In this document: positions 1 through 3,472 of the stretch, piece by piece
Layout of the letters: each line of letters opens with the position of its first letter
How positions within the stretch are numbered: the stretch's first letter is position 1
Assembly: GCA_020853455.1 (NCBI GenBank)
Contig: JADYYV010000218.1
Span: forward strand, 1 to 6,295
Origin: Alphaproteobacteria bacterium
Lineage (GTDB): Bacteria; Pseudomonadota; Alphaproteobacteria; Micavibrionales; UBA2020
Reading direction: 5' to 3'
Length of the DNA stretch: 6,295 nucleotides
Translations under genes and position numbers: made by a program
The notes under the pieces: generated by a model
What the model saw: the letters and a program-made list of their open reading frames with translations, nothing else
What the model was told of the DNA's origin: nothing
Databases searched by the model: none

Positions 1-630
1 CCGGTGACCTTTGCCGAACTGAAAGATGCCGGTCTCAACACCCGCTCCAATTACGATCTTGCCGAAACCTTCGTGTATTCCGACCTGAAGGTCTGCAATA
101 TCCGCGACGAAGAAGGCCGCCCGACGGGCAAGCGCGTGGAAGTGCGCGGCCTCGATGCCGGCGAAACCGGCGCGCTGGGCGGCGTGCCGTTCATCCATGC
201 CCTGCTGCGCGACCCGGATGCGAATGCGCAAGTAAAAGGCCTGCTGTCAGAATACGGCCTGACGCCCGATCACGAAGGCTGGCAGCAGCGCATTGTCGAT
301 GCCCGCCACAACGCGGCTTACCACAACGGCAAATACCTCGATGTCGATTTCGGCGTTCGCGCCGACGGCAAGCCCGGCAACTTGGCCGAATTCAGCCGCG
401 AGCTGGCGACCGTGCTGGAGCTGTATGTGCAGCGCAACCCCGAACTGAAAGCCGCGACGCAGCCCGTCATCGATATCGCCAAATCCGGCGTGACGCAGGC
501 GGAGCTGAAGAACCGCGCGACCAAGGATTACGAACACGCCAACCGCCAGCTGCTGGCGGTTGCCAACGATAACCCGCAGCATGCACACGCTGCCGGGTTT
601 ACTCAAGCCGCAAGGGTAAAGGGCCCCTAA
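1..630 (+). CDS. Unrecognised protein, C-terminal part (5' truncated by window edge)
   Basis: The reading frame is open from the first base (a Pro codon, then GTG at 4) to a TAA stop at 628-630, giving about 209 residues. No ribosome binding site can lie before the GTG, so the frame very probably continues upstream and this is the C-terminal part of a longer protein. I do not recognise the family. It is soluble-looking, with no membrane segment and no signal peptide in the visible part. It is charged, and the middle is rich in Asp, Gly and His (for example DARHNAAYHNGKYLDVDFG, around residues 100-118). The last 70 residues look helical and end in a polar tail containing VANDNPQHAHAAG. Codon use resembles the neighbouring genes, so there is no sign of recent transfer. 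The stop codon lies in the loop region of a hairpin. The reading frame is well supported by length and composition; the function is unknown. Confidence 0.75.
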   Translation, partial: PVTFAELKDAGLNTRSNYDLAETFVYSDLKVCNIRDEEGRPTGKRVEVRGLDAGETGALGGVPFIHALLRDPDANAQVKGLLSEYGLTPDHEGWQQRIVDARHNAAYHNGKYLDVDFGVRADGKPGNLAEFSRELATVLELYVQRNPELKAATQPVIDIAKSGVTQAELKNRATKDYEHANRQLLAVANDNPQHAHAAGFTQAARVKGP

Positions 631-656
631 CCCGTTACGCCTTGCGGCTCTTTCTC
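606..656 (+). terminator. Hairpin spanning the stop codon of the first gene, possible terminator
   Basis: Bases 606-615 (AGCCGCAAGG) pair perfectly with 640-649 (CCTTGCGGCT). Inside this, GTAA at 616-619 pairs with TTAC at 635-638, leaving G639 as a bulge, and GGG at 621-623 can pair with CCC at 631-633. The arm is followed by a pyrimidine stretch (CTTTCTCC) rather than a clean T run. The stem includes the last codons of the gene, and the TAA stop lies near the loop. It may be a weak intrinsic terminator or a 3'-end stabilising structure; the stronger terminator at 712-747 may do the actual work. Confidence 0.5.
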
Positions 657-711
657 CCTGCTTACACACCAGGGAAGATGAAAGACTACTCACTTACACA
701 CACCAAAAATG

Positions 712-747
712 AAAGGGCGGAGTTATCCTTCTCCGCCCTTTTATTTT
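712..747 (+). terminator. Canonical intrinsic terminator
   Basis: An 11-base perfect stem (AAAGGGCGGAG at 712-722, CTCCGCCCTTT at 731-741) encloses an 8-base loop. It is followed by TATTTT, so the T tract from the stem onward reads TTTTATTTT. This is a textbook Rho-independent terminator on the plus strand. It closes transcription from the first gene before the leader of the 933-1514 gene. The A-rich left flank (AAAAATG) gives some T-rich sequence on the other strand too, but no minus-strand gene lies nearby to need it. Confidence 0.85.
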
Positions 748-932
748 GCGCGGCCATTTACATCGCGCTTATTCAAAAGATTCGTAACCGCAGCTGCGTA
801 ACAACGCCGTTGAAGGCGTTGCAAAGCCCCGAGTTTTCCGCAATTAACCGGGTGTTAACCACGCTCGGCCATACTCACCGTACTGCAAAAAACGCTTTAA
901 AAAACTTATCCCCCAACAAACGGAGTTCATCC
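748..932 (+). promoter_or_regulatory. Leader/promoter region of the AhpD-like gene
   Basis: This 185-base stretch between the terminator and the start codon at 933 has no credible coding content. It holds a GATTC (GANTC) site at 779-783, a 7-base inverted repeat with a 6-base loop (CAACGCC at 802-808, GGCGTTG at 815-821), the CtrA-like box at 844-858, and an A-rich stretch at 887-904. The ribosome binding site is GGAG at 922-925, seven bases before the ATG. A possible -10 is CATACT at 870-875, which would put the CtrA-like box across the -35 region, as in CtrA-activated promoters. That -10 is only a 4 of 6 match, so the promoter position is an inference. Confidence 0.5.
844..858 (+). promoter_or_regulatory. 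CtrA-like binding site, TTAA-N7-TTAA
   Basis: TTAA at 844-847, seven bases (CCGGGTG) and TTAA at 855-858 match the full consensus TTAA-N7-TTAA of CtrA, the cell-cycle response regulator of alphaproteobacteria. Each half is extended as TTAACC, so the site is a direct repeat at an 11-base period, about one helical turn. It is intergenic, 74 bases before the start codon at 933. TTAA is uncommon in the surrounding GC-rich sequence. The match is seen directly; binding by CtrA is inferred. Confidence 0.55.
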
Positions 933-1514
933 ATGACTTCTTTCAAAATCCATACCGCAGAAACCGCTCCCGAACAGTCGCGCCCGTTCCTGAAGGAACT
1001 GGTCGCGCGCCTTGGCTTCCTGCCGAACGTCTATGGCGCGATCGCTGAATCGCCGATGGCGCTGCGTGCTTGGCTGGGGCTGAAAACCACCGTCGAAACC
1101 GGCCTGTTCACGCCAGTCGAACGCCGCGTCGTGCTGATGAGCACCAGCTATCTCAACAACTGCGGCTATTGCGTCGCTGCGGGTTCCGTCACCGGCGAAA
1201 AAGAAGGCGTTGCGAAAGACATCATCGAAGCACTGCGCGCCGACAAGCCGCTGAAGGATGCCAAGCTGGAGCAGCTGCACCTGTTCACAAAATCCGTGCT
1301 GAAACGCATGGGCCGTCCGGAACAGTCGGATATCGACGCGATGATCAAGGCCGGATACACCCACGCCCATATCCTTGAAGTCGTTTCCATCGTATCGCTC
1401 GGCATGATGGGCAACTACATCAACCACATCGTCAAAGCCCCGCTCGACAAGCAATTCGAAGGCCAGCGTTTTGACGAGCGCAACATCGAAATCCGCAAGG
1501 ATGTTGCTGCGTAA
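933..1514 (+). CDS. Carboxymuconolactone decarboxylase / AhpD-like family protein
   Basis: 193 residues, the usual length for single-domain members of this alkylhydroperoxidase-like family. Such proteins are cytoplasmic all-helical oligomers; AhpD itself uses a CxxC disulfide to reduce peroxiredoxin. The N-terminal part has the family pattern LGFLPNVYGAIAESP (residues 27-41). The core contains TPVERRVVLMSTS followed by NNCGYCVAAG, with cysteines at 77 and 80. The C-terminal part has GYTHAHILEVV and NYINHIVKAPLD, both typical of the family. The His usually found four residues after the second Cys is Gly84, and the position 12 residues before Cys77, Glu in AhpD, is Arg65, with a Glu two residues earlier. 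The AhpD proton relay is therefore not intact, and activity and substrate are uncertain. I chose ATG 933 because GGAG lies seven bases upstream and family similarity begins directly after it. The frame is open further upstream, back to 642, but there it runs through the terminator. The gene appears monocistronic. Confidence 0.9.
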   Translation: MTSFKIHTAETAPEQSRPFLKELVARLGFLPNVYGAIAESPMALRAWLGLKTTVETGLFTPVERRVVLMSTSYLNNCGYCVAAGSVTGEKEGVAKDIIEALRADKPLKDAKLEQLHLFTKSVLKRMGRPEQSDIDAMIKAGYTHAHILEVVSIVSLGMMGNYINHIVKAPLDKQFEGQRFDERNIEIRKDVAA

Positions 1515-1533
1515 GAACACCCGATTGACGACA

Positions 1534-1577
1534 GAAACCGGCAGACGCGTAAAAAACGTCTGCCGGTTTCGCCATTT
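1534..1577 (+). terminator. Long inverted repeat after the AhpD-like gene, probable terminator
   Basis: A perfect 14-base stem (GAAACCGGCAGACG at 1534-1547, CGTCTGCCGGTTTC at 1557-1570) encloses a 9-base loop, CGTAAAAAA. It begins 20 bases after the stop codon. The 3' flank, GCCATTTATGG, has only a short T run, so it is not a perfect intrinsic terminator. Its position between this gene and the promoter of the next favours termination or 3'-end protection of the mRNA. Confidence 0.6.
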
Positions 1578-1603
1578 ATGGAACATTCCAGCGATTTCAT
1601 GCT

Positions 1604-1632
1604 TTTACGCTGTGCCGCCTGCTGTATATAAT
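1604..1632 (+). promoter_or_regulatory. Sigma-70-type promoter of the diguanylate cyclase gene
   Basis: A perfect -10 hexamer TATAAT lies at 1627-1632. TTTACG at 1604-1609 matches the -35 consensus TTGACA at four of six positions, and the spacer is exactly 17 bases. The predicted transcript start is near 1639, leaving a leader of about 40 bases before ATG 1680. A GACTC (GANTC methylation-type) site at 1633-1637 directly abuts the -10. The promoter elements are seen directly; use by the housekeeping sigma factor is inferred. Confidence 0.65.
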
Positions 1633-1679
1633 GACTCGAGGCAATCAGAGGCTATTTTTCCAGAAAGATTTTCATCGTA

Positions 1680-2975
1680 ATGGCAGAGGGCGCGCCAACC
1701 CCGAAGAAAAAACCGGTGACGGTTATGCAGGACAGGCTGAAAGGATATCAGTCGCGCCTGATCGATATCTCGCCCGACAATCCGCACCTGTCCCTCACCC
1801 GCGCCTATGTTTGCGCTTTCGCGATCATCGCCGCGCTGACCATTGCGGGCCATTTGGTCGTTTCCTATACCACGTCGAAACAAAAAGAAGACGCCGAAAT
1901 CACCTTTGGCATGACGACCATGCGCTCGCTGATCGATATCGGCGTGTCGAATGCGTCATCATACAAGGCGTCGGGCAAGCCGTTTGACGGACGTATGCTG
2001 GCCGATACCCTGAAACGGCTGAAAGACCAGCGTGCGCTGCTGAAATCCTATAACGACAGCGACGTGAACGCGATGTTCGCCGACAAACCTTACCTGCTGG
2101 ACACGCGCATGGATGAGTTCGTGCGCTCGGCGGAGGACTTCGCCAGCTATCGCAGCACCGACAAATTCGAGGAATTCGGCGACGAGTTCAGCAACCTGAC
2201 GCGCACGGTTTCCAAGACGTTCTCGATCAACCTCGACCAGGCGATCGAGCAGTACCACGAAAACGTGACCGCGCAGATTGCATGGTCGCACCGTTTGCAG
2301 TATTTCACGGCGCTGATCGTGCTGTCCGTTCTGATGCTGGAGGCGATTTACATTTTCCGCCCGCTGGTGCTGCGCCTGTCGGCCTACAGCAAGGAACTGA
2401 TCCGCCTGGCGCTCGAAGACGAATTGACGGGCCTGAAAAACCGCCGCGCCGTGATGCAGATGGCGAATGCCGAAATTTCGCGTTTCAGCCGCACGGGCAA
2501 GCCCTTTGCCGTCGTGCTGTGCGACCTCGATAAATTCAAGTCGGTCAACGACACCTATGGCCACAAGGTGGGCGATCTTGTGCTGAAGCATTACGCCAAG
2601 CTGATGACCAATTCGCTGCGCGGCTATGACGTGATCGGCCGTTTCGGCGGCGAGGAATTCGTGATCATGCTGCCGCAGACGGAGCCCGAAAAGGCGCTGG
2701 CCATCATCAACCGTTTCCGCGAAACCGTCGCGAACACCCCCTGCCCCTATGTCGACAAGCAGGACAAGCAGCAGTTGCTGAAGTTCACCTCCAGCTTCGG
2801 CATCGCCGCCGTTACGGCGCACAAGCCGGTCTCGCTGGATACGCTGTTGATCCGCGCCGACGAATGCCTCTACGAAGCCAAGGAAAAAGGCCGCAACTGC
2901 GCGATCATGGTCGTGCTGGCCGATGTGCCGGCAGCGGCCCCCATCACCCCGCCGCCGGGCGAAGTGCCGGTCTGA
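1680..2975 (+). CDS. Membrane-anchored diguanylate cyclase (GGDEF domain)
   Basis: 431 residues. It should condense two GTP into cyclic di-GMP at the inner face of the cytoplasmic membrane. Order: a short cytoplasmic N-terminus, membrane segment at about 42-62, a periplasmic region of about 145 residues (63-207) with mostly helical, charged sequence and no domain I recognise, a second membrane segment at about 208-227, a short helical linker, then the GGDEF domain from about 243 to 412. Visible catalytic features are DELTGLKNRR (247-256), the metal-binding Asp282 in CDLDKFKSVND, and the active-site loop GGEEF at 323-327. RGYD (314-317) lies exactly five residues before the loop and matches the RxxD product-inhibition site, so feedback by c-di-GMP is expected. 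There is no EAL or HD-GYP domain. The tail after 412 is Ala/Pro-rich. ATG 1680 is the only usable start, because a stop in the same frame lies at 1632-1634. No good Shine-Dalgarno precedes it (only AGAAAG, 12 bases away), so translation may be modest. Confidence 0.93.
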   Translation: MAEGAPTPKKKPVTVMQDRLKGYQSRLIDISPDNPHLSLTRAYVCAFAIIAALTIAGHLVVSYTTSKQKEDAEITFGMTTMRSLIDIGVSNASSYKASGKPFDGRMLADTLKRLKDQRALLKSYNDSDVNAMFADKPYLLDTRMDEFVRSAEDFASYRSTDKFEEFGDEFSNLTRTVSKTFSINLDQAIEQYHENVTAQIAWSHRLQYFTALIVLSVLMLEAIYIFRPLVLRLSAYSKELIRLALEDELTGLKNRRAVMQMANAEISRFSRTGKPFAVVLCDLDKFKSVNDTYGHKVGDLVLKHYAKLMTNSLRGYDVIGRFGGEEFVIMLPQTEPEKALAIINRFRETVANTPCPYVDKQDKQQLLKFTSSFGIAAVTAHKPVSLDTLLIRADECLYEAKEKGRNCAIMVVLADVPAAAPITPPPGEVPV

Positions 2976-2978
2976 TCC

Positions 2979-3383
2979 CTATTCCTTCTTATCCGCGCCG
3001 CCGCCGTCATCCGTGCCGGCGGCTTTTTCATGCATCGCGGCCAGCGCGGACGACAGCGTATTCATGCGGTCGATGGCGGCCAGAAGTTTTTCGCCGGGAA
3101 CGCCCTCCAGTCCGTTCAGCTTGGCGATCTGCTGTTGCAGGGCGTCCAGTTTGGCATCGATATCGCGCAGGATGACGGCTGCGTCCGGCTTTGCCGCCAG
3201 CGGCGTTTTCGCGGCGGGTTTCGGCGCGAACAATTCTTCGATGGTCGCGGGCGCCACATTCGATTTACGGCGTTCCAGATTGCCAAGCGCCTTGCCCTCC
3301 TGCGGGGCTGTCAGTTTCAGTGTATCCGCCACGGCGGCGGCGGGCAGCGCAAGCAGCAGGCAGGCGAGCAGCATAAAACGCAT
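2979..3383 (-). CDS. Small exported coiled-coil protein, function unknown
   Basis: 134 residues. The N-terminus is a clear Sec signal peptide: MRF, a hydrophobic run of Leu and Ala, then a signal-peptidase I site at AVA/DT (19/20). The mature protein of about 115 residues should be periplasmic. Residues 50-68 are Ala/Pro/Lys-rich and look disordered. Residues 70-92 form a heptad pattern with hydrophobics at 72, 75, 79, 82, 86 and 89, so a coiled coil is likely, and a second amphipathic helix covers about 97-120. The tail is Gly/Asp/Lys-rich. I recognise no family. The start at 3383 is well supported by AAGGAG at 3396-3391 (minus strand), seven bases before the ATG. The gene follows rpoC on the same strand but beyond the rpoC terminator, so it needs readthrough or its own promoter. 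It converges on the cyclase gene, with three bases between the stop codons. The cysteine at residue 8 is too early, and in the wrong context, to be a lipobox. Confidence 0.8.
   Translation of the reverse strand: MRFMLLACLLLALPAAAVADTLKLTAPQEGKALGNLERRKSNVAPATIEELFAPKPAAKTPLAAKPDAAVILRDIDAKLDALQQQIAKLNGLEGVPGEKLLAAIDRMNTLSSALAAMHEKAAGTDDGGGADKKE
3000..3028 (+). terminator. Intrinsic terminator of the cyclase gene, inside the convergent gene
   Basis: GCCGCCG at 3000-3006 pairs with CGGCGGC at 3017-3023, an all-GC 7-base stem with a 10-base loop. It is followed immediately by TTTTT at 3024-3028. On the plus strand this is a good intrinsic terminator, beginning 25 bases after the cyclase stop codon. 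The same bases encode the Gly/Asp/Ala-rich C-terminal tail of the minus-strand protein, so one sequence serves both roles. Confidence 0.7.
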
Positions 3384-3407
3384 CGGTAATCTCCTTCTTA
3401 TCTCCTG

Positions 3408-3444
3408 AAAAAGAAAACCCCCGCCGGAATGAACCGCGCGGGGG
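3408..3444 (-). terminator. rpoC intrinsic terminator
   Basis: Read on the minus strand, CCCCCGC (3444-3438) pairs with GCGGGGG (3424-3418). The stem continues as CGG/CCG around a 6-base loop (3433-3428) with one bulged base. The T tract TTTTCTTTTT (3417-3408) follows immediately. This is a strong Rho-independent terminator, 28 bases after the rpoC stop codon, and it marks the end of the rpoBC transcription unit. The stem and T tract lie between rpoC and the small exported protein gene, just upstream of that gene's ribosome binding site. Confidence 0.88.
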
Positions 3445-3472
3445 AAATCTTTATAGCCGTTGGTATCTGCGG

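Noticed and set aside
642..932. Upstream extension of the AhpD-like reading frame back to a TTG at 642
   Set aside because: The extension runs through the terminator and the CtrA-like box, has no family similarity, and gives a residue mix unlike a protein N-terminus. ATG 933 has a proper ribosome binding site and starts the conserved part.
927..1586. 219-residue open frame on the minus strand opposite the AhpD-like gene
   Set aside because: It is a shadow of the conserved gene, with no motif and no ribosome binding site.
1471..1680. 69-residue plus-strand open frame across the gap before the cyclase
   Set aside because: It overlaps the end of the AhpD-like gene and runs through the inverted repeat and the cyclase promoter. 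It has no ribosome binding site or recognisable sequence.
1959..2822. 287-residue open frame on the minus strand opposite the cyclase
   Set aside because: It is antisense to a clear GGDEF gene and is rich in His, Arg, Val and Gln, as expected from the complement of GC-rich coding sequence. It has no start signal.
3360..3362. Lipoprotein cleavage at Cys8 of the small exported protein
   Set aside because: The cysteine is too close to the N-terminus and inside the hydrophobic core, the preceding residues do not make a proper lipobox, and a good signal-peptidase I site follows at residues 17-19.
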